Shown here piece after piece: positions 13,538-24,142 of a DNA stretch of 64,000 bases. Origin of the DNA: Brachynemurus nebulosus (Eukaryota; Arthropoda; Insecta; Neuroptera; Myrmeleontidae); contig JAPWDM010000012.1 of assembly GCA_035578155.1 (NCBI GenBank), positions 11,910,501 to 11,974,500 of the forward strand, written 5' to 3'. Made by a program: the position numbers and the translations under genes. Each line of letters starts with the position of its first letter. Position 1 is the stretch's first letter. The notes under the pieces were generated by a model, which had not been told where the DNA came from, searched no databases, and saw only the letters and a program-made list of their open reading frames with translations.

Positions 13538-13541
13538 TTAA

Positions 13542-14825
13542 CATACTATTAATACAATTTTTGATTAACAACATCTTGATCAAAGTAAAATAGGTCATAA
13601 ACTTTTCTTTTTATATACCAAGGAAGTTGTGCAAGAAAATTCAGGTTTGATAATTTTCGGTCAATCTACAGCTCATTCTTAACATTCGTAGATTTTTTCA
13701 GATTTTGCCTTTCGTTTGATGCCTTGATCGGTGCTCTTGGCAAAAAATTATGTTTTTACTGACTAGATTATCCCATAAAATTTACCCCCTGAATCGAAAT
13801 TCAACCTCACATTTATAATTAGGCCATTACACCCTATCTCCGTGTTAAATTTCAAATTGTCGCGTCGAGTGGTTTCAAAGAAAATTGCATAGACACCGAA
13901 GTGATTGTATAAGTGTTCCAATAAGTCTTGTCAATTTTTGGTACGAAACACACTAAAAAGCGGTTGATCAAACTCTATGGTAGAAAATATTTTATTACCA
14001 TACATATTATAGTCACATATGAAATAAATTCGGATAAATAATGGATATCCTAGCCATAAGGGAAATATGAAAAATATTCAGGTGAGAAAATTTTCGCCAA
14101 CCAATAAAAATGTAAAGTGAAAATTTTCGGAAAACATAAATTTTGATTTTAACGAAACAGATTTTGTTGATGTTTTTATTTTGTTTTGATGGATTTATTA
14201 TCTTTTCTTTTTTTTTGCAGAGAAAATATTTTGGGTATGTTTTCATTTACTTAGAGCCGGTGGAAAAATTTTTCTTGATGTTATTTGAAAATGGAGATTT
14301 AGTACGTCAAACCCAAAAACGAAAAAAAGAATTTAATTACTTTTATTATTAACATTTCATCTACCTAAATTGTTGAAACATTATGACCACCCATTTTACG
14401 GCAGTCAGTAGTCATATATTTGATATAAATTACGATTTCAAAAAATACCACAGCAACAAGACCTATTATAAAAATACTAATACAAATTTTATATTCTAAT
14501 CCGTGTAGCTAACTGGACGGATGATTGCCTTCTAAATCTAAAACATATAACCTAAATATAAATTTATGTTTACTAATAAAAATAACAATTAAAAATAAAT
14601 TTAATTAATGGAATATAAAAACAATTTTGATTTGGTCGAGTGGCTTCTCATCTATACCTAGTAAGTTGGACACTTATTTAATGGTTTATGAGTTTTAAAA
14701 CGAAAAAAAAACTCACATCCAATCGAATAATTCTCACAGTATTATAAAAATGTTTTATTTATTTTAAAATTAAAATATGCATTAATATTACGAAGATTTA
14801 CTTTGTGAAAATCCATATTAAAAGA
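13542..14825. other. Unassigned intronic sequence
   Basis: No element ends or convincing reading frame. The longest open frame near 14143-14352 is AT-driven and hydrophobic without recognisable features. Confidence 0.5.
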
Positions 14826-14965
14826 CATAGGATCGTTCCTGTGTCACTTTTCACAACAAAAAATCGTAAGTTGTGTTTTCGCCTGATGATGGCGTAATGG
14901 CCGAAAGTCTACTCGTGTTTGTACGATTTTTTGTTGTGAAAAGTGGCAAAGTAACGATCCCATGT
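14826..14965 (+). ncRNA. Hammerhead-ribozyme-like hairpin (type I candidate)
   Basis: A long stem is formed by CACTTTTCACAACAAAAAAT (14845-14864) and its inverse ATTTTTTGTTGTGAAAAGTG (14926-14945), extended outward by ATCGTT / AACGAT. Toward the loop lies CTGATGA (14883-14889), a possible GGC/GCC helix II (14891-14902), then GAAA (14903-14906), a 3-bp AGU/ACU helix III with a 2-base loop, and a U-C cleavage position at 14913-14914. Stem I closes with CGC/GUG at the core, then an internal loop, then the long stem. Conserved hammerhead core residues are in the right order. Odd points are one extra U before helix II, a very short helix III and mismatches in stem I. Hammerheads with tiny helix III are known from Penelope-like elements and retrozymes. 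Activity is untested. Confidence 0.5.
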
Positions 14966-16154
14966 TTTTTAAAATACGTAACAGCAAACATTTTTAGTAT
15001 CCATTTTTAACAGTTTTTTATTGATATTTGAAAAGTATAAAAATGTATGAAAATTTAAAAAAAATTCAAAATTGAAATCGGTACATGCCGGCAAAGTGAG
15101 GACTCAAAAAAAAAATGGTGTCTCCTGGTTGACGTGATTCCAACCCTCCTGGTGATCTGAAACATAAAATTTTAGTTAATTCTTAACAAACAAGGATGTA
15201 GAATTAGTTGGACGTAGCCGATTTGAAAAAATAAGTTTTTTCACAAAATATCTAATTTTAAAAAATTCATATTTTCGCCTCTTATTTTCAACTTTGGAAA
15301 TTTTTTAAAAATAGTAACAAAAAAATCCAAATGTTGATAATATTAAGAAAGTTTGTACCAAATTTCAAGTAAATGGGTGCATTAAAACTTAAGATATCAT
15401 GTCAACCGTATCGAGTAATTTTTATTAAAAATTTTAATTTTGACACCGAAAAGATACACAGTACGCAGGGAAAAATCCCTTTAGAGGCTTATTCTTAAAG
15501 GTCTGGAACTTTGAAAATATGAAAAGAAAAACAATTGATTTTTTCGAATTTCTAGACTAGAATACTCCCTTAAGGTATGATGCAGTTTAAGCATAAAATC
15601 ACTTTAGATTGGATAAAGGTCTGTTATGCGAATGAGGAAATTACGTGCCACCCCCCAATGGTAGTGGATTTTAAGTTTATTCGTTGGGTACAAACAGTTT
15701 CTCTTTATTACATAAATTAAAGGATATCCTAAATTAAATACGCCTCTGTTTTACTCGTTGAAAAACTATAACATTCAATAATAACAGAGACATGGCAATT
15801 AAACAAATAAACCTATTTGGATTTTTATTATTAATTAATTAATTTCAAATGTTTTAATTGTTGTTAGATAAATAATTAGTTATAAATTCCGTTTTTAATT
15901 CGTTTCTTTTATTTTATTATTAAATAAAAGAAATATTTTCTAGTTGCTTAACATTTTATTAGTTGAAATAATTTTAATTGATTTGAAAGATCTTTATCAC
16001 ATAATTTTATTTGACCTATTCTATTCCCCTAGAAATATATGAACCAGATTTTAGTGAAACAATTTTGGAAATTGACTTCTAAATCAGACCAAGACAACCG
16101 ATAACCATAGCAGCTTACCCACTTGAGTTTTGCAAATACTTAGGAATATATTAA
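14966..16154. other. Unassigned intronic sequence
   Basis: No element ends recognised. The stretch AAACAATTGATTTTTTCGAA near 15531 resembles the right interior of the TTAA element at 52487 (near 53070), perhaps an old fragment. A short 12-bp hairpin TTTCTTTTATTT/AAATAAAAGAAA lies at about 15904-15933. Confidence 0.4.
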
Positions 16155-16626
16155 CACTTTCACTCCCACGGCTTCGGCATCCGAAACCAAACAAAACTTC
16201 CCCAGAGGCCGACCGCGATCAATGATTAATTGATTAGTTGATTACTCATTATGTGTGCGATGTTTATCATGTTTATCATTCTTCATCACACGGATGTGTT
16301 CCCATTCACACAAACACATACATACCAACAAACACTACTCTCTTGGTTTCTATATATAAAAAATTTTAAGATAAACAAAAAATACATAAAAAATATAATT
16401 TATATTTTTAAATAAAATTGATTTGAATGCCAGTGTATATTATGTTATTATGTAGTATGTATGTACGTATCACGTAGTACGTCTGTTTACAGTTTTACAC
16501 ATACATACGTGTGGAACTGTGTTGTGTGTTTGAATGATTTTATATATTTGTTTATATAGTTTTTTTTTTTTAAATATTGCCGGCTTCTGGGGAAATTTAC
16601 TATGAAAGTGCTCGGGCCTCATAGTG
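16155..16626. mobile_element. piggyBac-like MITE with TTAA target duplication
   Basis: TTAA occurs at 16151-16154 and 16627-16630. The inner ends are CACTTTCACTCCCACGG and, inverted, CACTATGAGGCCCGAGC. A second inverted pair lies just inside (CTTCCCCAGAGGCCG versus CGGCTTCTGGGGAA). It is 472 bp and non-coding. A right-end fragment of the same family lies at 49166-49197. Confidence 0.8.
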
Positions 16627-16944
16627 TTAAACAAAAATTCTAAATACGATAACCATCGGTCCTTTTTCAGTGTTCCGTACTAAAACTAGCATAACGGAAC
16701 ACTCATGAAATCATTTCAGTGTCCGCCCATGAGTCAGAGACGATTTTCTCTGAAAGTATTCGACGTAAAAATTTTTAATTTAGTTCAGAGATAAAGCGCA
16801 GTGGTCCAATTATACCTAGATGTAAAGTTAAATTTTGATTTTGCGAGGTTAATTTCAAAGGATAACCTGGAAAGTAAGGAAAATATTTCACCAAAAGCAT
16901 CATGTAGGTTATCATAAGAAAGCTTATTGAAGTTCCACAACATG

Positions 16945-17411
16945 TACAGGGTGGAAAGTACATAAGTCTCGCTACAAAAACAGTGGATAGATCTCATCTA
17001 CCGAATTAATATTTGCCAATAAATTTGAGCCAAAGGTGTTTTCGAACAGAAAAATGTTGATACTAAATATGGGTCAAAAAAGGGCTCCTTAAATTTTTTT
17101 AATCCGGCTCTGACTGTTTTGTTTTTTTTGTTTTTTTTTTTTTTTTTTTTAAATAAAAACATCTGGGAAATACGTTTACGACATAAACATGTTTACAAAA
17201 TTTTATTGAATTTTAGTCAGTAAAATCATTTTATACCTTTTGATACTAAGAAGGTGTTTATGCATAAATTAGTCAGGCCCGTACCTAAAAAAATTTGGAT
17301 ACTCAAAATCTTAAACTGTTAAATCTGAAAAAATTCCTGTGGTTTTAGTGTCTACAGGATGCTATGAGTCACCCCTGAAAACGACGAGAGTTATTTACCT
17401 TCCACCCTGTA
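16945..17411. mobile_element. MITE with TACAGRGTG termini, copy B
   Basis: TACAGGGTGGAAAGTA on the left is mirrored by TACCTTCCACCCTGTA on the right. The 467-bp body aligns with 1705-2173 throughout. It carries a T-rich expansion at about 17120-17150. Confidence 0.87.
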
Positions 17412-17510
17412 TATAATGAATTTTTGTTCATATTTTAAGGGGGAGGGAGGGGCATTGCTTAGCTCTTCCCGACAACTTGTTTGATAATGGTCATATTGGC
17501 CATTTTTATA

Positions 17511-17566
17511 TTGGTCACACCTGGCTAGTTACCAGGAGATCCTGGGTTCAATTCCCGGCCGATCCG
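17511..17566 (+). pseudogene. Partial tRNA-Thr-like sequence (3' two-thirds)
   Basis: The anticodon arm CCTGG-CTAGTTA-CCAGG (anticodon AGT) and a T arm with GGGTTCAATTCCC are present and end in CCGATCCG. The acceptor and D arms are not recognisable, so this is a broken copy. Confidence 0.75.
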
Positions 17567-17851
17567 GATAATTTTTTCAATCACTTTGTGATTTTTAATT
17601 TACATATGTGGTTTTTGGTCATGTTAACCAAGGAAGTCGAGTGCTTAAAGTTTCAGTTTAGCTGAACGATAAGTGAACATATGAATACTACGTGTGTTTA
17701 AAATGCATACAAAAGTCTGTCATACGTAGTAGTGTTTCACAAGCACTCGATAATATTTGAAATTGAAAAATTGTAACTGCTTCTCGTATTATAGAGAGTA
17801 CATACACATAAGTGATTGAATGTTGTCTGTATCGGGCGCCTGTCGAGCAAA

Positions 17852-17924
17852 GGACCGGTGGTGTAATGGATAGCACACCTGGCTAGTTACCAGAAGGTCC
17901 TGGGTTCGATTCCCGACCGATCCG
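17852..17924 (+). tRNA. tRNA-Thr(AGT)-like, repeat-borne
   Basis: It folds as GGACCGG/CCGATCC acceptor (one mismatch), GTGT/GCAC D arm, CCTGG-CTAGTTA-CCAGA anticodon arm with anticodon AGT, and a T arm containing GGTTCGATTCC (box B). Weak pairs in the T and anticodon stems and its location in a dispersed repeat argue for a tRNA-derived repeat rather than a working tRNA gene. Confidence 0.6.
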
Positions 17925-17965
17925 GATAATTTTTTCAATCACTTTATGATTTTTAATTTGCATAT

Positions 17966-18570
17966 GTGGTTTCTCACAAAATTAAAAAAAGCGGCAATGT
18001 TTCCTGATGCTTTTCCATACTTTTTTGAAAAGTGTTCCCTCTACCTCCTCGTTCAGCGTTCCCCTGTTCTAGAACAATACCTGTATAAATCATAATAAAA
18101 AGAATGCGTATATATTACAACAATATAATAAGCATTTATTTGCATTTTTTTTGCTTGGACTAAAACCAAACATTGACTGCATAAGTACCCGCTGCGTCTT
18201 CGGGCGCATATATCTTATCTCTCCGCATAATGCCGAACAATAATTGCCTCCCGCAATATTGTTTCAGTAATTTTTTTTTTATTATAATTTCTTCTTTTCA
18301 ACATTATACCATTATATTATATATGTATAGAGAGAAGGGACCACGCAAAACTCCCTTTCGTTCCCTTTCCGTTATGTTACCCCAATGGATACTGAAATCA
18401 TCTCATTTACGAAAAGTACATTTAGTTATTACTATTAAAAAAAAAAAAAGAAAGAAAATCGTCAAGTGCATGTTGTACTCGATGTAAATAGTGTTCCGGT
18501 ACAGTTATACGTAGTCGTTTTTAATGATACTACTCTGAATAACAAAAATGTTTATAATTTTTGTCGACAG
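17966..18570. other. Unassigned intronic sequence
   Basis: Nothing recognised. The open frame at 18230-18487 has no family features and contains homopolymer runs. Confidence 0.45.
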
Positions 18571-18574
18571 AATT

Positions 18575-18946
18575 ACAAATGGTCAGAAACCGAAATTTCA
18601 TATTACATGATTTAATTTTATTTCAATTAATGCGGAAATGACTCCAGGCTACGAGGATTCAATTTGAAATTTAAGAACGGCTTTTAAACGTTTGTCTAAT
18701 GCTTAAAAAAGTGTCGATATTTATCTGAATTATCTACATGATAGACTAAGTGGTCGGAAACCGACATTTCATGTTACATGACCGAATGTTATTCCAACTA
18801 ATGACGAAAATTATTCCAGACTACAAGAAATCTATTTAAAATTAAAGAATTGTTTTTAAAAAATTTTGTAATGCTTAAAAAAGTGTTGATATTTTTCTGA
18901 AGTACATGGTAGACCAAGTGGTCGGAAAACTACATTTCATGTTAAA
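18575..18946. repeat. Tandem repeat, ~170-bp period, 2.2 copies
   Basis: GGTCAGAAACCGAAATTTCA, GGTCGGAAACCGACATTTCA and GGTCGGAAAACTACATTTCA recur about 172 and 169 bases apart, with shared AATGCTTAAAAAAGTGT blocks. The last unit is cut by the AGTCGACTAA element that follows. Confidence 0.8.
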
Positions 18947-19395
18947 TTAGTCGACTAAAGTGGCTTTTCAAACAAAATTACTCACTAGTCAAAAATATCG
19001 AGCATACAATAGTCGAGTAATCGACTAAATTATTAGTAGAATTCCCGAATAGGATAACCTACATAACTCTTTCATAAATGACGTTTTTATTTGAATTTAA
19101 TTATTGACTTAATATTTTTTTTATTTTTATTTTTTTTTTTTTTTAAGAAAAAGAAAAACATGAGATACTTATCACATAAAAGTGAAAAATCATACAAATA
19201 AATAATTTTTTTTTTTTGAAGTCCACTAAACAATAAAGAAAAATTGATAAATTAGTCGTATTTGGTCATTTAAAAAAAAAAAAATTAATCAATTTAGTCA
19301 TTCAGTCGAGGATAAAATATTCGACTAAAAATGACTAAATGTAAATAAAATTAGTCGACTAAACCGATTAATCCATTAATTATCCGACGTCACTA
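18947..19395 (+). mobile_element. AGTCGACTAA-family hAT-type element, left end degraded
   Basis: The body matches 19404-19850 in the same orientation (AGTCGACTAA motifs, CACATAAAAGTGAAAAATCAT, ATATCGAGCATACAATAGTC). The right end is intact, ending TTATCCGACGTCACTA directly at GTGTGAAC (19396-19403). The left terminus is not recognisable. Confidence 0.7.
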
Positions 19396-19403
19396 GTGTG
19401 AAC

Positions 19404-21054
19404 TATTGATGTCGAGCCGTGGAGCAGTTAGTCGACTAATCAACTAAAGTTGTTTTTCAGACAAAATTAGTCACTAGTCGACAATATCGAGCATACAATA
19501 GTCGACTAATCGATTAAATTTTTAATCGAATTCATAAATAGGGTAATTTATGTAACTATTTCAAAAACGATGTTTTCTTTTGAATTTAATTATTGACTTT
19601 TAATATATTCTTTAAGAAAAAGAAATATATGTGCATATTCCAATCTGTTAATCACATAAAAGTGAAAAATCATGTACAAATATGTAATTTTTTAGTTTTA
19701 ATTTTTTGAAGTCCAATAAATAATGCAGAAAAATTAATCATTTAGTCATTTTTAGTCATTTTAAAAAAAAAGTTGGTCATTTTAGTCATTTAGTCGAAGG
19801 TAAAATAGTCGACTAAAAAATGACAATTGTAAATAAAACTAGCAAAAAGCGCAGCTTTATAGGGGCTCGCGAGATTTTTTAAGCCTAGTTAAATATTTCT
19901 TATATTTTTTTTTGTAGATCAATACCTATATTATTAATATTGGTGGGGTTTTTATAAATAATTTTATTTTACACAAAAAATCATTTTTAACGTGTTTTTA
20001 TTTCACTTTAAATTTCTCATACGCATTTCTTCTTTTTTTTTACATTTTAACATGTCCTTTTCACTAAGTACTATATAAAATATAAATTTTATTACCTACG
20101 TTTCTGTCATAGAAACTTACCGAATGTTGATTTTTAATCACTTCAAGTCTTCAATTTGTTACACCAATAATACACCACAAATTATAAGGGATACACTCTT
20201 GACGCGGTACAATACACCAAAGTGAATAAAAAATTTAAAACTGGCGTTTTTCAAGTACACGAAATGTGACATTCGGTTTTCTAGGTTATTCTGTGACTGT
20301 GTCAGTTCTTTTTTTAATAAAATTTTACGGTTCTAGATACTACTTCGTTTAGTTTATGCCAAAGAGGTTTACTCTTGCAGTTGTACATCTTAAATCATAG
20401 ATGGCGTTAGTAGTATGTAATTTTTAAAGTTAATATTTTTTTAATTATTCTCTATAATTTGATTTTAATATTAGATAACACATCTAGACATGTATTTAAA
20501 TTACTATGCTAATGCCCAAACCCAAAGGTCTTATAGTTTTTCCGTAAAGTGTACCACAAATTGTAGGTACTGGCAGTCGGATATAGTGGTCTCGCTTCGC
20601 TCGCCCAATTAGTCGACTAAATCGATTAATCGATTTTGCTTAAATTTAGTCAGTTTTTAATAACTATTTTATCCTTGACTAAATGACTAAAATGATTAAT
20701 TTTTTTTAAAATGACTAAAAACGTCTAATTTAATTTTTTTCCTGTATTATTTATATAAAATTCAAAAAATCCAAAACTAAAAAATTATACACTGGTATGA
20801 TTTTTCATTTTTCATCTTGCTTTTTCTTTAGAAAAGAAAATTAATAATAAAATATTAATAACTAAGAATCAAATTTAAAAGAATACATTTTTTTAAAAAG
20901 AATTACATAGGTTATCCCATTCATGAATTCGACTAAAAATTTAGTCGATTAGTCGACTATTACGTGCTCGATATTTTCGACTAAAGACTAATTTTGTCTA
21001 AAAATCAACTTTATTCGATTAATCGACTAATTTCTCTTCAGCTCGACATCACCA
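19404..21054. mobile_element. Composite fold-back element of the AGTCGACTAA family, 8-bp TSD
   Basis: GTGTGAAC flanks both sides (19396-19403, 21055-21062). The left arm starts TATTGATGTCGAGCCGTGG and the right arm ends TTCAGCTCGACATCACCA, its inverse. The arms of about 440 bp (19404-19850, 20600-21054) share repeated TAGTCGACTAA / TCGATTAATCGAC motifs. The ~750-bp centre is unrelated to the arms, somewhat richer in GC at its edges (AGCGCAGCTTTATAGGGGCT, GGTCTCGCTTCGCTCGCCC), and has no clear coding. An 8-bp TSD and a TRNTGATG end point to hAT. Confidence 0.85.
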
Positions 21055-21062
21055 GTGTGAAC

Positions 21063-22201
21063 GGCATATAAGACAGTATTCCCCATAGAACACTAGAAGC
21101 CAACTAACATAAAAAAGTGTAATTCGCTCGGAGTCATTTGACACCAGTCACAGCTTAAGGCATGTAGTCACTTATTGACCGTCGTCGAGTTCGCACTGCA
21201 TTGTATTAACAATATACCCATTGTTACTTGAACACGTTGAACAGCTCTCTCTGGTAATACGTGTGGTGAGGTAGTATGCGTGAATACACATACTACTACA
21301 AAAAACCAAACTAATACACTGCAAACAGTGTGTATGTACACAAACAGAGTACGTCACAAACTCATTACAAGTGGAACAGACACAAAACCAATCTAGTTTG
21401 TCCCCTTGGTATTCCCTTTTACCAATTTTAGTATGGACCACTAAAAAAAAGTCAAGATCGTACTATTACTGTTAATGGTAACGCAGTAAAAAAAAAAAAA
21501 CTTTTAAAATATTTAAAATAGCCTTATTTTATTAATGCCGGTGGAGACATAAAAATCGTATTATTTGTAAGCCAAGCCACCTATGTATGAATGAACGAAC
21601 GAACGCGAGAGCTAGGCAAAGTTTTCAGTAAATAATGGGACATTAGTTAGTTAGACGGTATTTAGGTGTAATTTTTTTCCTTTCACTTTCTTAATATAAT
21701 TTTTTCAATTACGACCCTCCCCCCAACCACCCTTAGATAAGTGTAAGGGGGTGGGGGTGCTTGGTTGTCATTAAAAGAAAAATCACGTTTATCATTTTGT
21801 TTCTTGTTTTAAAAAGAATAAAATTAGGGGGCAAACGCACACGCAGTGTTGATACTAATATTTCATATTTATAATTGTAATAAAATTTTATTAATTAATA
21901 TATTGTATAATAATAAAAAATCATCCCCTATATTCTTTTACATAATAAGAACAAGAACCCGTAGGTATAGATGACATAAAAATATTAAATATAAATGATG
22001 GTTTTTGGGTAAATTTTTTTACGGTGTTTTAATTTTAATGTGAAATAATAATTTTTTATATTCCAATATTTTTATGAATAATAAAGTTTTTCGGGGTGTA
22101 CCGAAATTTTTGAATGAAGGTTTTAAAAAGATGATTAAAATGGCCCATCTCAAGGAAAGTGGTGTAATTGGATACAAAACGGGAACTGAATTCAAAACAA
22201 G
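21063..22201. other. Unassigned intronic sequence
   Basis: No element ends found. It contains a G/C-skewed patch (CCTCCCCCCAACCACCC, GTAAGGGGGTGGGGGTG) near 21717-21760 that could pair as a short hairpin. An 89-residue cysteine-containing open frame on the - strand (21172-21441) has no recognisable domain. Confidence 0.4.
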
Positions 22202-22807
22202 TAGGGGAGAGCGGTGTCAATTGTAACAGGTGTCAATTGTAACAATGGTCGTTATTCCGCCATCTAGTAGTTTTAAGTAAAAACAACAGTTCCAGAGTGT
22301 GTATAAGAGTAATCTGTTATACCGACTGAAATTTTAGAAGCCTTAACCCTACCAGTCAGTTTTTATTACAGTTAATTAAAAAACATGTTGAAAAGTAAAT
22401 GTCAGAGCAGTGATAATTTTTCTTTTGGTGTAAAAATTATTGCAATTTGAGGTAAGTTGAAATGATTTTATGATAAATAATTTTATTCTTTTTAACATAT
22501 TTAAACTACTTTAAATTTCAAAAAATGTAATATAGTAAAAATTTAAGTTTATTTGTTTCAAATACGGTTGGTGTCAATTGTAACAATGAATTTGGTGTCA
22601 GTTGTAACATGTTTTAATTTACGTAGGTACGTTTGTTAAACAATCATTTTTAAATTTAACCACATTTTTTTGAGTTTATTTTAATTGTATACTACTTCGG
22701 CTTATTTTAATTCTATAAATTCTCCTATTCTACCATTGGAGAGGATAGGTTAAATTTTAGAATAATAATTTTTAAATATAATTTTTCCTTTTATAGTTAC
22801 ATGAAAA

Positions 22808-23578
22808 ATGGTTAAACCTCGTGAAAAGAAGGTTCAGTAAGCAGAGGCGTATCTAGGGTGGGGCAAGTAGGGCTCGTGCCCTGGGCGCCTTTCAAAGAGG
22901 GGCGCGTAAAATCGCTAATTATTAAATTTAAAAATCAAAATATAGCACAATAAAATAATTCATATCAAACAATCCCGTTCAGAGTTCCCGCACCTCGCGA
23001 ATGAGCAAGATTTTAATTTCAAATTCTGCTCACAATTGCAGTATTGATCGCAAATTGTGGGCGATCTTCAAGTAATTTAAAATTAATACTTTCGTATTCG
23101 ATTAAGAAAGGTTATCCGACCTAGCTTTGCTCAGTGTAGAGCGAGAAAAAACGAAACATCAGAAACATCATCGATATGTTTACGTCGCAGAAGGCCAGGA
23201 AGGTGCAATTGTAAGTGTAACGGTTTTACGATCTCATTTTGTTTGTAAAATATAAAATAAATGCAGTACCGTTGGTAGGAGGGGGCAAGGGAGTCTATTA
23301 GAAAATAAATGAAATAGCGTTGGTAGGAGGGAGGCAAGGGGGTCTATCATACCTTGGATGCCACTTGCAAAGAAGCGCTAAATGTGTAATAATAGCGTAC
23401 CATATATTAATATATGAGTTCCTCGAGGAGGAGGGGGCGCCAAAAAACGGTCGTGCCCCGGGCGCCAGTTATGTTCGCTACGCCACTGTCAGTAAGTCAA
23501 GCAACATACAAATCTGCTGCAGAGGAAGTAATGTAAAAGAAAAAAAAATCAATTCAAAAAGTTGCACAATTTCTCAGA
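22808..23578 (+). pseudogene. Possible pogo-like transposase N-terminus remnant, interrupted
   Basis: Removing the nested element conceptually, a start at 22808 gives MVKPREKKVQ, and beyond the insertion another frame gives ATYKSAAEEVM, a stop, then KKKKSIQKVAQFL. The spacing of a basic start, a Y..AA..V helix and an SI.KVA helix resembles a Psq-type helix-turn-helix at the start of pogo-class transposases. It is broken by stops, a frame change and the insertion. The match is weak and from memory. Confidence 0.25.
22842..23488. mobile_element. hAT-type MITE, 8-bp TSD TCAGTAAG, nested
   Basis: TIRs CAGAGGCGTATC / GCTACGCCACTG are flanked by TCAGTAAG on both sides (22834-22841, 23489-23496). 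The 647 bp are GC-richer than the surroundings. The ends contain GTGCCCTGGGCGCC and CGTGCCCCGGGCGCC, a typical inverted subterminal pair. It contains a repeated block TACCGTTGGTAGGAGGG near 23267 and 23316. No transposase coding recognised. Confidence 0.95.
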
Positions 23579-24142
23579 TAGTGAATTTTTCTGCCTGGAA
23601 TACATGGAACCGTATTCTGAGAGCAAAGAAGATTGACTACAATTTATAACCTGCAAAGGTTGAGCACATATTAATTGTGCAGGAACGAAACGTAATTATT
23701 AATGTATCAATTGCACATCAGAATAAAAAATTTCTATTTTCATTTTGAACGTGCCCATGAAGTAAAATTTAACAGAATAAAGTTTATTTTGTTTATTTAA
23801 ATAATATAATTAAATAATAATAAACCAAAATTAAGGAAATAAAAGTTTTTTTTCATATGTACCTAATATTGTTATTTATTTTTTTCAAATATGTATGTGT
23901 TACAATTGACACCAAGGCTGTTACTTTTGACACCACTGTGGTGTCATTTGTAACAAAACAAAATGTCACCTTTTTGTCTATTTATTTCGAAAACCAGATA
24001 TAGAAAGTCCAAAGATAGGTTACTAATCGATTGCCAAGACTTGATTTAAGTGTTCTACCAAATTTTGAACGTTAAAAATAAAATCTGTGGATATTACAGT
24101 GGTTTTTATCAAAAATGTTACAATTGACACCGCTCTCCCCTA

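Larger units (their letters stand above)
17412..17965 (+). repeat. tRNA-Thr-like repeat units (one partial, one full), AGT type
   Basis: Two tRNA-like segments share the downstream block GATCCGGATAATTTTTTCAA + TCACTTT. Between them lies the same spacer seen at 34735, 38140 and 47985 (GTGAACATATGAATA, GTTTCACAAGCACTCGATAA, a CTCG-ATTAGAGAG-like block). This ties the AGT and GGT variants into one repeat family. Confidence 0.8.
22202..24142. mobile_element. TAGGGGAGA-family element 2 (repeated motif GGTGTCAATTGTAACA), with nested hAT
   Basis: The ends are TAGGGGAGAGCGGTGTCAAT and ATTGACACCGCTCTCCCCTA. The motif GGTGTCAATTGTAACA occurs twice at the left end, twice near 22569-22612, inverted and direct near 23900-23955, and inverted at the right end. 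A 647-bp hAT-type element with its TSD (22842-23488) interrupts it; without the insertion it is about 1.29 kb, the longest of the four. The extra interior may be a transposase remnant (22808-23578). Confidence 0.9.

Noticed and set aside
15904..15933. TTTCTTTTATTT hairpin as a structured RNA
   Set aside because: Low-complexity AT pairing only; expected by chance in this composition.
17477..17665. Small open frame across a tRNA-like repeat (similarly 37904-38128, 48007-48213, 48703-48915)
   Set aside because: These frames read through tRNA-derived repeat units and repeat the same residues wherever the unit occurs.
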